Positions 25,587 through 32,763 of a DNA stretch of 64,000 nucleotides are shown here, piece by piece. How positions within the stretch are numbered: the stretch's first letter is position 1; every line of letters starts with the position of its first letter. The position numbers and the translations under genes were made by a program. The notes under the pieces were generated by a model. It made no database searches, was not told where the DNA came from, and was given only the letters and a program-made list of their open reading frames with translations. The DNA lies in NCBI GenBank assembly GCA_934154785.1, contig CAKPGL010000001.1:186001-250000 (forward strand), written 5' to 3'. The stretch comes from an uncultured Bacilli bacterium. GTDB taxonomy: Bacteria > Bacillota_I > Bacilli_A > RF39 > UBA660.

Positions 25587-26030
25587 TTAAACTACATCTA
25601 CATATGTGTCTGGTAGACAACGTAGTACACAGCAACAATTTAAATTCATTGTAAAGAATACATTAGTTGATATGTAAGGTATTGTAGCAGCAGTGGCTGA
25701 ATCTGAATTTTCAGCAAGTACTCTAAATGTTGCACAGCATCCATCTATTTTTTCTACACGGAATACGTTTGAACAAACAGTACTACCTTCACCACATACA
25801 GAATTGTCACGTGTTATTGGCATACTCCATGGAGTTCCATTACCACAACAAGTATATAGCATTATAGGTCTTGTATTGCAACCAATTGTTGATACATTAC
25901 AACCTAAAAATCCTCTGTCACAAGTTTCTAAGCAGCAACCTTCAGAACAATTAGCGTTTTGTTGTAAAATAGAAATAACGGTAAGAATTTCTGCAATGCA
26001 TTTGCAATCGTTTGATTCATTGTTACACAT
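25587..26030 (-). CDS. CotY/CotZ-type spore coat protein
   Basis: 147 residues, very Cys-rich. It starts CNNESNDCKCIAEIL and contains ETCDRGFLGC, then VFRVEKIDGCCATFRVLAE and the tail FTMNLNCCCVLRCLPDTYV, which match the CotY/CotZ pattern (FRVERVHGSCATL and VDLDCFCAINCLNP in B. subtilis CotZ). These proteins form disulfide-linked outer coat or crust lattices. Start chosen at 26030 since GGGGTG is ten bases upstream; the ATG at 26051 has no SD. Monocistronic, with a candidate mother-cell promoter. Confidence 0.85.
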   Translation of the reverse strand: MCNNESNDCKCIAEILTVISILQQNANCSEGCCLETCDRGFLGCNVSTIGCNTRPIMLYTCCGNGTPWSMPITRDNSVCGEGSTVCSNVFRVEKIDGCCATFRVLAENSDSATAATIPYISTNVFFTMNLNCCCVLRCLPDTYVDVV

Positions 26031-26063
26031 AAATAATCCACACCCCTTCATTTATTTTTCTAA

Positions 26064-26095
26064 TATAACATATTCTAATTAGTAAAATAGGTGTG
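26064..26095 (-). promoter_or_regulatory. Candidate mother-cell (sigma-K/E-like) promoter of the coat gene
   Basis: On the minus strand AATATGTTA resembles the sigma-K -10 (CATANNNTA) and a CACAC block about 16 bases upstream could supply the -35 AC. The match is partial; it is supported by the gene product. Confidence 0.35.
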
Positions 26096-26135
26096 AATAA
26101 ATTACCTAAAAGTTATAAAAACAATATAAAATATG

Positions 26136-26163
26136 TTGAAAAAATCTATAATTTTGGTATAAT
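26136..26163 (+). promoter_or_regulatory. Extended -10 promoter
   Basis: TTGAAA (26136-26141), 16 bases ending TGG, TATAAT (26158-26163); SD AAGGAGG follows at 26181-26187. Confidence 0.65.
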
Positions 26164-26193
26164 ATATTTATAAGAATAAAAAGGAGGATGGTT

Positions 26194-27075
26194 ATGAATA
26201 TAACTGTTAAAAATAGTTTAGGGGAACAATTTGGTATAACTGTAGTAAGATATTTTAAATTTAATGGTGTAAATTATTTGATTTTTACAAAAAATGAAAT
26301 TGATGAAGCTGGTTATCAAAAATTATATATATCAAAGATTAATAATATGGTTGGTAATAATATAGATGATGATATTGAATGGAAATTAGTTAGTGACACA
26401 ATCAAAGTTATTGCTAAAGCAAACAAAGAAAATACAACTTTACCAGTTCAAGATTTAAATGAAGCAGAAATCAATGGTATTCAAGTTGTTGGTCAAAAGC
26501 CATTTAAAATAACAACTTCATCAGTAGCGTTATTAGGTGCTAATAGAAATATTCAACCTACTAATGTTGTTACACCAAATTCAAATCCAACTGTAACACC
26601 TATGGAAACTGTAGTACCTCCAGTTGCTCCACAAGCCAGTCCTGTTTATTCAGAACCAGTGCAACCTGTAACTCCGGTACAACAGCCTATAGTTCCACCA
26701 GTAGAAAATGTTGTTCCTACACCACAACCAGTAAATGTAGCAAATCCTGCTCCAGTTGAGGCAGTACCATTTACTCAACCAACTATGCCAACAGAACAAC
26801 CACTTTATACTGGTATTAATTCTACTACTGTAACTACCCCAATTGATAGTCAACCTATGCCAACTTCAAGTCCATTAGAGCCACAACAAAGTGTTTCTAT
26901 TAGTGATCCATTTAATTTTTCTACACCTACTCCAGTTGCGCCACAAGCACCTGCTGTTGATACTGTAGACTATAAAAAATTATATGAAGAACAAACTTTG
27001 AAGTTAAATACTATGACTACTGAATTAGAAAAATATAAAGCTTTAGTAGAACAATTAAAAACTATTTTAAAATAA
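26194..27075 (+). CDS. Proline-rich protein with C-terminal coiled coil, unknown
   Basis: 293 residues. N-terminal folded domain (1-110, MNITVKNSLGEQFGITVVRYF, VNYLIFTKNEIDEAGYQKLY), a long Pro/Val/Thr/Gln-rich linker (about 120-255) and a short coiled coil (about 262-293, KLYEEQTLKLNTMTTELEKYK). No signal peptide. The N-terminus resembles small beta domains of DUF1292-like proteins, but I cannot confirm this. Start at 26194, six bases after GGAGG; the ATG at 26188 abuts the SD. Likely a cytoplasmic adaptor. Confidence 0.65.
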   Translation: MNITVKNSLGEQFGITVVRYFKFNGVNYLIFTKNEIDEAGYQKLYISKINNMVGNNIDDDIEWKLVSDTIKVIAKANKENTTLPVQDLNEAEINGIQVVGQKPFKITTSSVALLGANRNIQPTNVVTPNSNPTVTPMETVVPPVAPQASPVYSEPVQPVTPVQQPIVPPVENVVPTPQPVNVANPAPVEAVPFTQPTMPTEQPLYTGINSTTVTTPIDSQPMPTSSPLEPQQSVSISDPFNFSTPTPVAPQAPAVDTVDYKKLYEEQTLKLNTMTTELEKYKALVEQLKTILK

Positions 27076-27081
27076 ATAACA

Positions 27082-27116
27082 AAATATCGTTTCTTTAAAT
27101 AGAAGCGATATTTTTT
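27082..27116 (+). terminator. Terminator
   Basis: AAATATCGTTTCT/AGAAGCGATATTT 13-pair stem with one G-T pair, 6-base loop, T run. Confidence 0.9.
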
Positions 27117-27126
27117 CAGTAATTGT

Positions 27127-27155
27127 TTGACTTATTAAGTTAAAAATGATATATT
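27127..27155 (+). promoter_or_regulatory. Promoter of the T-box operon
   Basis: TTGACT (27127-27132), 17 bases, TATATT (27150-27155). Confidence 0.65.
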
Positions 27156-27161
27156 ATAGGT

Positions 27162-27370
27162 GTTATTTAGCTGTGAAAAATAATAATAGTTATTTAAGTA
27201 GTAAATAGAAAATTAGTGGTAGATGAAAACTAATCAAGCTTAAATAATGAAATACATATTTGGAGTTAAAACGAATACTCGCGTTAAGAGATAAAGTGCA
27301 TAATACTATTATGAAATAAGGTGGTACCGCGTATAATTACGTCCTTAATTTATAATAGTTTTTATTTTTG
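27162..27370 (+). ncRNA. T-box riboswitch, probably tRNA-Tyr specific
   Basis: The T-box core AAGGTGGTACCGCG is at 27318-27331, with the antiterminator partner TACGTCCTT downstream. In the stem I specifier region GAATACTC gives TAC (27276-27278), a Tyr codon, which fits tyrS as the third gene. Stem III is CATAAT/ATTATG. An outer helix (27305-27321 with 27343-27359) followed by TTTTTATTTTT could be the terminator; it encloses rather than disrupts the antiterminator core, which is unusual. Uncharged tRNA should favour expression of the HAD-deoC-tyrS operon. Confidence 0.88.
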
Positions 27371-27379
27371 GAGGTAATC

Positions 27380-28006
27380 ATGATAAAAAGAATTATATTT
27401 GATTTAGATAATACTTTGATTGAGTGGAAAAGTGAATATATCTTTGCATTAGAAAACACTTTAAAAGAATTAAATATAAATTATTCTAAGGATAAAATAA
27501 AAGAGATAGATAGTGCTATAGATAGTTATGATAAATATGGTTTTACTTGTCAAAAAAAGGAGTTCTTAGATTATGTTAATAAAGAGTGTAATACTAATTT
27601 TTTTATCGATTTTGTTGATAAGTTAATTATAGAACAAGGGAAGTGTTATCAAAAAGATGAAAAATTAGTCAAACTAATCGAATATTTAAGTAAAAAATAT
27701 GATTTAGTATTGTTATCTAACTGGTTTACCGATACACAAAAGCTTAGACTTAAGGGTGTAGGTATAGATAAATATTTTTCTATTATAACTGGTGGCGACG
27801 AACATCCATTAAAACCTAATTTAGAAGCATTTGATATTGTTTTAAAAGATTATAAACCAGAAGAATGTTTAATGGTTGGTGATAGTTTAATTGCTGATAT
27901 AATACCCGCTAAGAAATTAGGTATAAATACAATTTGGATTACTAAAGAAAGTAGTAAAGAATATAAAACAATAAAAGAAATATATGAATTGGAAGATATA
28001 TTATAG
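27380..28006 (+). CDS. HAD-superfamily hydrolase (YjjG-like)
   Basis: 208 residues. HAD motif I IIFDLDNTLIEW with the nucleophile Asp, motif II LLSNWF, motif III Lys in HPLKPN, and motif IV MVGDSLIADI. The cap is the small alpha-helical type (C1), as in YjjG nucleotidases and phosphoglycolate phosphatase-like enzymes. Substrate not predictable. Start at 27380 after GGAGG. First gene behind the T-box and nine bases before deoC; a dephosphorylation step next to deoxyribose-phosphate aldolase would suit nucleoside salvage. Confidence 0.88.
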   Translation: MIKRIIFDLDNTLIEWKSEYIFALENTLKELNINYSKDKIKEIDSAIDSYDKYGFTCQKKEFLDYVNKECNTNFFIDFVDKLIIEQGKCYQKDEKLVKLIEYLSKKYDLVLLSNWFTDTQKLRLKGVGIDKYFSIITGGDEHPLKPNLEAFDIVLKDYKPEECLMVGDSLIADIIPAKKLGINTIWITKESSKEYKTIKEIYELEDIL

Positions 28007-28014
28007 GAGGAATT

Positions 28015-28692
28015 ATGGATATAAATAATTATATTGATTATACAAATTTAAAAGCTTACGCTACAAAAGAGGATATAAAAAAATTATGCGAAGAGGCTGT
28101 TAAGTTTCATTTTGTTAGTGTTTGTGTCAATCCTTGTTATGTAGAGCTTGCTAAAGAATTATTAGAAGGAACTAATGTAAATGTATGTACTGTTATTGGC
28201 TTTCCTTTAGGAGCAAACTTACTTGCTGTTAAGGAATATGAAGCTATTTCGGCTGTAGAACTTGGGGCTGATGAAATAGATATGGTTATTAATATTGGTG
28301 CTTTAAAAGATAAAGATTATGACTATATAAAAGAAGAAATAGAAACAATAAGAGATTCTATTGGTGGTAAAACATTAAAGGTTATTATTGAAACTTGTTA
28401 TTTAACAGAAGAAGAAATTAAAAAGATGGTTGAAATTTGTAATGATACATTTGTTAATTTTATTAAAACTTCTACGGGATTCGGTCCTAGAGGAGCTAGT
28501 TTAGAAGATATAAAAATTATTAATAAATATAAAAATGATGTATTAGAAATAAAAGCTAGTGGTGGTATAAAAACTTATGATGACGCAATTAATTTTATTG
28601 AAGCTGGAGTAACAAGAATTGGTACTAGTAGTTTATTAGTTGATAAAAATGATTGTGATTGTCATGAATGTCATTGTAAGGAGGAAAAATAA
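28015..28692 (+). CDS. deoC: Deoxyribose-phosphate aldolase with Cys/His-rich tail
   Basis: 225 residues. TIM-barrel class I aldolase: VCVNPCYVELAKELL, VCTVIGFPLGANL, MVINIGALK, the Schiff-base Lys in FIKTSTGFGPRGAS and EIKASGGIKTYDDA. It splits 2-deoxyribose 5-phosphate to glyceraldehyde 3-phosphate and acetaldehyde. The barrel ends near RIGTSS; the last 15 residues, NDCDCHECHCKEEK, form an extra metal-binding-like tail not part of the family core. The stop overlaps the tyrS start (TAATG). Confidence 0.95.
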   Translation: MDINNYIDYTNLKAYATKEDIKKLCEEAVKFHFVSVCVNPCYVELAKELLEGTNVNVCTVIGFPLGANLLAVKEYEAISAVELGADEIDMVINIGALKDKDYDYIKEEIETIRDSIGGKTLKVIIETCYLTEEEIKKMVEICNDTFVNFIKTSTGFGPRGASLEDIKIINKYKNDVLEIKASGGIKTYDDAINFIEAGVTRIGTSSLLVDKNDCDCHECHCKEEK

Positions 28693-29918
28693 TGAAAATA
28701 TATGATGAGTTAGTATGGCGTGGCCTTATTCAGGATATTAGTAGCCCTGAATTAATAGATAAATTAAATAATGGTGGTTTAACATTTTACATTGGAACAG
28801 ATCCTACAGCGGATTCTATGCATATTGGTCACTATTCATCTTTTTTGATTTCTAGAAGACTTAAAAATGCAGGACATACACCTATTTTATTAGTAGGTGG
28901 TGCAACTGGTTTAATTGGAGATCCTAAACCAACTGCGGAACGTCCTATGATTTCTAAAGAAGAAGTAGAACACAATTTTAAAGGATTAAAATCACAAGCA
29001 GAAAAAATATTTGGTTTTGAAGTAGTAAATAATTTTGATTGGACTAAAGATATTAACGTTATCGATTTCTTACGTGACTATGGAAAATACTTTAATATAA
29101 ATTATATGCTTGATAAGGACAAAGTTAAATCTCGTCTAGAAAGTGGTATTACGTATGCAGAGTTTTCTTATATGATATTACAAGCTTTAGATTTCTTATA
29201 TTTATTTGAAAATAGAAATTGTACTTTGCAAGTAGCAGGTTCAGACCAATGGGGAAATATTACTTCTGGAATAGAACTTATTAGAAAGAAAACTGGTAAA
29301 GAAGCTTATGGTATGGTAATGCCTTTAGTAACTGATTCTACTGGTAAGAAATTTGGTAAAACAGAAGGTAATGCACTATGGTTAGATAAAAATAAAACTA
29401 GTTCTTATGAATTATATCAATACCTAGTTAACCTAGAAGATTCTATGATCATTGATTACTTAAAAAAATTAACTTTCTTAAGTAAAGAAGAAATAGAGGA
29501 ATTAGAAATTAAAAATAATGCGCATCCAGAACTTCGTGAAGCCCACAAAGCTTTAGCACGTGAAATAATTACTGATTTACATGGTAAAGATGAATATGAT
29601 AAAGCTGTAAAAATTAGTGAAGCACTATTTAGTGGTAACATCAAATGTTTAACTGGTGAAGAAATTAAAGAAGGTTTTAAAGGAGTTCCATCATTTACTA
29701 TTGATGAAAATATTTCTTTAATAGATATGCTTATTAATAATGGTATAGCAACTAGTAAAAGAGAAGCTCGTGAGTTTATTAGTGCTGGTTCTATTATTGT
29801 TAATGGGGATAAGGCAACAGATGAAAATATGCTAATAACAAAAGAGGTATCAATTGATAATACTTATGTTATTGTAAGACGTGGTAAAAAGAAATACTAT
29901 GTTGGTATAATTAAATAA
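28692..29918 (+). CDS. tyrS: Tyrosyl-tRNA synthetase
   Basis: 408 residues, normal length. HIGH-like MHIGHYSSF, the KMSKS loop as KFGKT (220-224, the TyrS form), the AGSDQWGNI Tyr-binding region and a C-terminal S4 RNA-binding domain (about 340-405, ATSKREAREFISAGSIIVNG). It charges tRNA-Tyr. Translationally coupled to deoC and controlled by the T-box at the head of the operon. Confidence 0.97.
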   Translation: MKIYDELVWRGLIQDISSPELIDKLNNGGLTFYIGTDPTADSMHIGHYSSFLISRRLKNAGHTPILLVGGATGLIGDPKPTAERPMISKEEVEHNFKGLKSQAEKIFGFEVVNNFDWTKDINVIDFLRDYGKYFNINYMLDKDKVKSRLESGITYAEFSYMILQALDFLYLFENRNCTLQVAGSDQWGNITSGIELIRKKTGKEAYGMVMPLVTDSTGKKFGKTEGNALWLDKNKTSSYELYQYLVNLEDSMIIDYLKKLTFLSKEEIEELEIKNNAHPELREAHKALAREIITDLHGKDEYDKAVKISEALFSGNIKCLTGEEIKEGFKGVPSFTIDENISLIDMLINNGIATSKREAREFISAGSIIVNGDKATDENMLITKEVSIDNTYVIVRRGKKKYYVGIIK

Positions 29919-29927
29919 AAAAGTAAC

Positions 29928-29970
29928 AAAAGACTGCATCTTAAATCTAAATTTAAATGCAGTCTTTTTT
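29928..29970. terminator. Bidirectional terminator
   Basis: AAAAGACTGCAT/ATGCAGTCTTTT 12-pair stem with T and A tracts on both strands; the stop of the minus-strand gene lies in the loop. Confidence 0.9.
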
Positions 29971-30399
29971 TGTTAATGTTTTAATTTTAGTACTAGGATT
30001 ACTTAATTTTTCTAACATAATATTATTATTTGCTTCAGCACGAACTAATCCCGCTCTATTATAGATTGGAATATTTATTTCTATATTTTTAGTTCTAATA
30101 TTCTGACCATCTATTCTTCTTGAATTTCCTAAAAAACTAGTAGTTAAGCAACCAATAGCGTCAATATTATTTATAACTAAGTCACTAATATTCTTAGTTA
30201 TAAAACTATATACTTCAATATTACCAGGTATATCAATATTAAAAATTTTATTATTAGCAAATCTTTCTTGAATTGATATATTAGTATTATTTGCAAACCA
30301 ATTTACATTTATTAAGTAATAGTTCTCTTTCTTTAAATATAAAAAATTAAGTAATTCTTTTAGTATATTTGTAACACTAATAATTTCTTTATTATCCAT
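29953..30399 (-). CDS. Unknown cytoplasmic protein
   Basis: 148 residues, no signal or membrane helix, Asn/Ile-rich. It has a helical start (NKEIISVTNILKELLNFLYL), a beta-rich middle (INVNWFANNTNISIQERF, IPGNIEVYSFITKN) and a basic end. I recognise no family. SD AAAGGA on the minus strand; a TAAAAT, 6 bases, AAAGGA arrangement just after the rpsD terminator gives it its own promoter. Confidence 0.55.
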   Translation of the reverse strand: MDNKEIISVTNILKELLNFLYLKKENYYLINVNWFANNTNISIQERFANNKIFNIDIPGNIEVYSFITKNISDLVINNIDAIGCLTTSFLGNSRRIDGQNIRTKNIEINIPIYNRAGLVRAEANNNIMLEKLSNPSTKIKTLTKKDCI

Positions 30400-30434
30400 A
30401 ATATTTTTTTCCTTTCTTTGTATTTTAAGACGTT

Positions 30435-30475
30435 AAAAAAACTCTTACATCCAACAACGAACGAAGAGTTTTTTT
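30435..30475 (-). terminator. Terminator of rpsD
   Basis: AAAACTCTT/AAGAGTTTT stem with 18-base loop and T run on the minus strand. Confidence 0.85.
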
Positions 30476-30476
30476 A

Positions 30477-31079
30477 TTATCTGTTATAGAATTCAACGAT
30501 TAATGATTCATTAATGTCAGCATTTAATTCGCTACGTTCTGGTAATCTAACATAAGTACCAGCCATTTTGTTTTCATCGTAAGTTACGAATTCAACACGT
30601 TTATTTAATGCTTCTAAAGAAGACTTAATAACAGCCATTTCTTTAGCATTATCTTTAACAGCAATAACATCACCAGGTACACATCTGTATGAAGGAATAT
30701 TAACCTTCTTACCATTAACAGTGATATGTCCATGATTAACTAGTTGACGAGCTGCATTTCTAGTAGTTGCAAAACCAATACGATAAACTAAGTTATCTAA
30801 ACGGCTTTCTAGTAATCTAAGGAAATTTTCACCATGTACACCTTTGATTTTACCTGCTTCTACGAAAGTTTTCTTAAATTGTTTTTCATTTACACCATAC
30901 ATAAATCTAACTTTTTGTTTTTCTTGTAATTGAACACCATAGTTAGATAATTTTTTACCACGTTTTTGACCATGTGCTCCAGGTGCATAAGGTTTTTTAG
31001 TTAATTCTTTTCCATTTTCTAGAACTGAAAAACCTAAACGACGAGACTTTCTATAAGTTGAGCCTGTATATCTTGACAT
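30477..31079 (-). CDS. rpsD: 30S ribosomal protein S4
   Basis: 200 residues, standard bacterial S4: N-terminal SRYTGSTYRKSRRLGFSV, central PGAHGQKRGKKLSNYG, ESRLDNLVYRIGFATTRNAARQLVNHGHITVNGKKV (S4 RNA-binding domain, about 90-150). No N-terminal zinc Cys, so the C-minus form. It nucleates 30S assembly and in Firmicutes represses its own mRNA. SD AGGAAAGGAGG. Own promoter, leader and terminator. Confidence 0.98.
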   Translation of the reverse strand: MSRYTGSTYRKSRRLGFSVLENGKELTKKPYAPGAHGQKRGKKLSNYGVQLQEKQKVRFMYGVNEKQFKKTFVEAGKIKGVHGENFLRLLESRLDNLVYRIGFATTRNAARQLVNHGHITVNGKKVNIPSYRCVPGDVIAVKDNAKEMAVIKSSLEALNKRVEFVTYDENKMAGTYVRLPERSELNADINESLIVEFYNR

Positions 31080-31245
31080 AATATGCCTCCTTTCCTCTAA
31101 GTGCTAAACACATCTAGGACTATTTGCAATAAAATAGGGTGTCTAATTTTAATATCTTCGCTTTGCAGCAAAAGTTACACAATAACCCCTATAGGTAATA
31201 AACACGTTATTTTATCCAAAATAGCGCTGCTAAAACGCATTTGCA
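31080..31245 (-). promoter_or_regulatory. Structured rpsD leader (candidate S4 autoregulatory element)
   Basis: About 165 bases from the predicted transcript start to rpsD with several possible hairpins (for example GCTATTTT/AAAATA and GCAAATGCG segments). Bacillus rpsD leaders bind S4 and block translation; the same is inferred here from position and length, not from a checked structure. Confidence 0.45.
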
Positions 31246-31250
31246 TCAGT

Positions 31251-31279
31251 ATTATAATATGTTTTTACTAATTAGTCAA
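31251..31279 (-). promoter_or_regulatory. Promoter of rpsD
   Basis: On the minus strand TTGACT (31279-31274), 17 bases, TATAAT (31256-31251). One of the best sigma-A matches in the window. Confidence 0.8.
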
Positions 31280-31296
31280 TGATTATACTAAATTAT

Positions 31297-31341
31297 TTGT
31301 ATATTTTTGATATATATAGTATACTTATACTGGGTGGTGTT
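31297..31341 (+). promoter_or_regulatory. Promoter of nfeD-stomatin operon with SD at transcript start
   Basis: TTGTAT (31297-31302), 17 bases, TATACT (31320-31325), 6 bases, GGGTGG, ATG 31342. Confidence 0.6.
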
Positions 31342-31764
31342 ATGGTTACTTTTTGGATAATTGTAATTCTAATTTTATCATTTATAGAAGCCACTACTGT
31401 AGGGTTAACAACGATTTGGTTTGTAATAAGTGGTTTATTATCGCTATTACTTGCTGCACTTAATGTAGTAGGTTTTGAAGTACAATTTGCCGTATTTGTA
31501 ATAGGAGGACTTATTGCACTTATTATTACTAGGCCATTATTAAAGAAATTTATTGCGGTAAAACCCGCTAAAACAAATTTAGATAGAATTATTGGCATGT
31601 ATGGTGTAGTAACTAAAGAAATAGATGTTAATCGAATAGGTGAAGTTAAAGTAGATGGTAAACTTTGGTCAGCTTATGCTGATAAACAAATAAAGATCCA
31701 TAAAACCGTAAAGGTTTTAGAGATAAATGGTGTGAAAATTAAAGTTGAGGAGGAAGAAGAATAA
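31342..31764 (+). CDS. nfeD: NfeD-like membrane protein
   Basis: 140 residues: two or three membrane helices (FWIIVILILSFIEATTVGL, ISGLLSLLLAALNVVG, VFVIGGLIALIITRP) and a C-terminal OB-fold (about 78-138; LDRIIGMYGVVTKEIDVNRIGEVKVDGKLWSA). This is the short NfeD form that pairs with stomatin-type proteins in membrane microdomains. Start at 31342 after GGTGG; its stop overlaps the next start by one base. Confidence 0.9.
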   Translation: MVTFWIIVILILSFIEATTVGLTTIWFVISGLLSLLLAALNVVGFEVQFAVFVIGGLIALIITRPLLKKFIAVKPAKTNLDRIIGMYGVVTKEIDVNRIGEVKVDGKLWSAYADKQIKIHKTVKVLEINGVKIKVEEEEE

Positions 31765-32651
31765 TGAAACTATTAATTGTCATATTAATCATCGTTGCGG
31801 TAATAATATTACCAAATATTAAAATTGTTCCACAAGCAAAAGCATACGTGGTAGAAAGATTAGGCTCTTATTTTACTACCTGGGGTAATGGATTACATAT
31901 TAAATTTCCATTTATTGATCGTATTTCTAATCAAGTAAGTTTAAAAGAAATAGTAAAAGATTTTGATCCACAACCAGTAATTACTAAGGATAATGTTACT
32001 ATGCAAATAGATACAGTTGTTTATTTTCAAATTACTGATGCTAAACTATTTACTTATGGTGTAGAAAATCCTATTAACGCTATTGAAAATTTAACAGCAA
32101 CAACTCTTAGAAATATTATTGGTGAACTAGAATTAGATGAAACATTAACTTCTAGAGATATAATTAATTCTAAAATGCGTTCTATTTTGGATGAAGCAAC
32201 TGATCCTTGGGGTATAAAAGTAAATCGTGTAGAAGTAAAAAACATTTTACCACCACATGATATTCAAGAAGCTATGGAAAAACAAATGCGTGCAGAACGT
32301 GAACGTCGTGAAAAAATATTACAAGCTGAAGGTGAAAAGAAGAGTGCTGTCTTAATCGCTGAAGGTGAAAAAGAAAGTGCTATTCTAAGAGCGGAAGCTA
32401 AAAAAGAGGCACAAATCAAAGAAGCCGAAGGTGAAGCTGAAGCTTTATTAAAAATAAAAACTGCCGAAGCTAAAGGAATAGAAATATTAAAAAATGCTGC
32501 TCCAGATGAAAAGATTCTTACACTTAAGAGTTTAGAAGCTCTAAAAGATTTAGCGGACGGTCAAGCAACAAAGATAATTGTTCCTTCTGATTTACAGAAT
32601 ATTGCTAATTTAGGAACTGTAGTTAAAGAAATGATCAAAGATAAAAAATAA
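31764..32651 (+). CDS. SPFH/band 7 stomatin-like protein
   Basis: 295 residues. N-terminal membrane helix (1-17), SPFH domain (about 20-170; VPQAKAYVVERLGSYFTTWGNGLHIKFPFIDRI), then a long Ala/Glu/Lys coiled coil (about 170-245; EGEKKSAVLIAEGEKESAIL). Length and order match QmcA/stomatin homologues. It forms oligomeric membrane scaffolds, usually with NfeD encoded beside it, as here. Confidence 0.93.
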   Translation: MKLLIVILIIVAVIILPNIKIVPQAKAYVVERLGSYFTTWGNGLHIKFPFIDRISNQVSLKEIVKDFDPQPVITKDNVTMQIDTVVYFQITDAKLFTYGVENPINAIENLTATTLRNIIGELELDETLTSRDIINSKMRSILDEATDPWGIKVNRVEVKNILPPHDIQEAMEKQMRAERERREKILQAEGEKKSAVLIAEGEKESAILRAEAKKEAQIKEAEGEAEALLKIKTAEAKGIEILKNAAPDEKILTLKSLEALKDLADGQATKIIVPSDLQNIANLGTVVKEMIKDKK

Positions 32652-32666
32652 TTTATATTATTTTTA

Positions 32667-32695
32667 AAAGGTTGATTTATTGTCAATCTTTTTTT
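32667..32695 (+). terminator. Terminator of nfeD-stomatin operon
   Basis: AAAGGTTGA/TCAATCTTT stem with one G-T pair, then T run. Confidence 0.8.
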
Positions 32696-32763
32696 GTAAA
32701 AATTGCCAAACATCTATAAAAATATTTTATTTTATGATATCATTATAATAGGATGGTGATAAT

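Noticed and set aside
25693..26082. Plus-strand ORF opposite the coat-protein gene
   Set aside because: It is antisense to the Cys-rich CotY/CotZ-type gene, which has family motifs and an SD; the plus frame has neither.
26650..26853. Trp-rich minus-strand ORF in the proline-rich gene
   Set aside because: Antisense of Pro codons (CCA) reads as Trp (TGG); a pure shadow.
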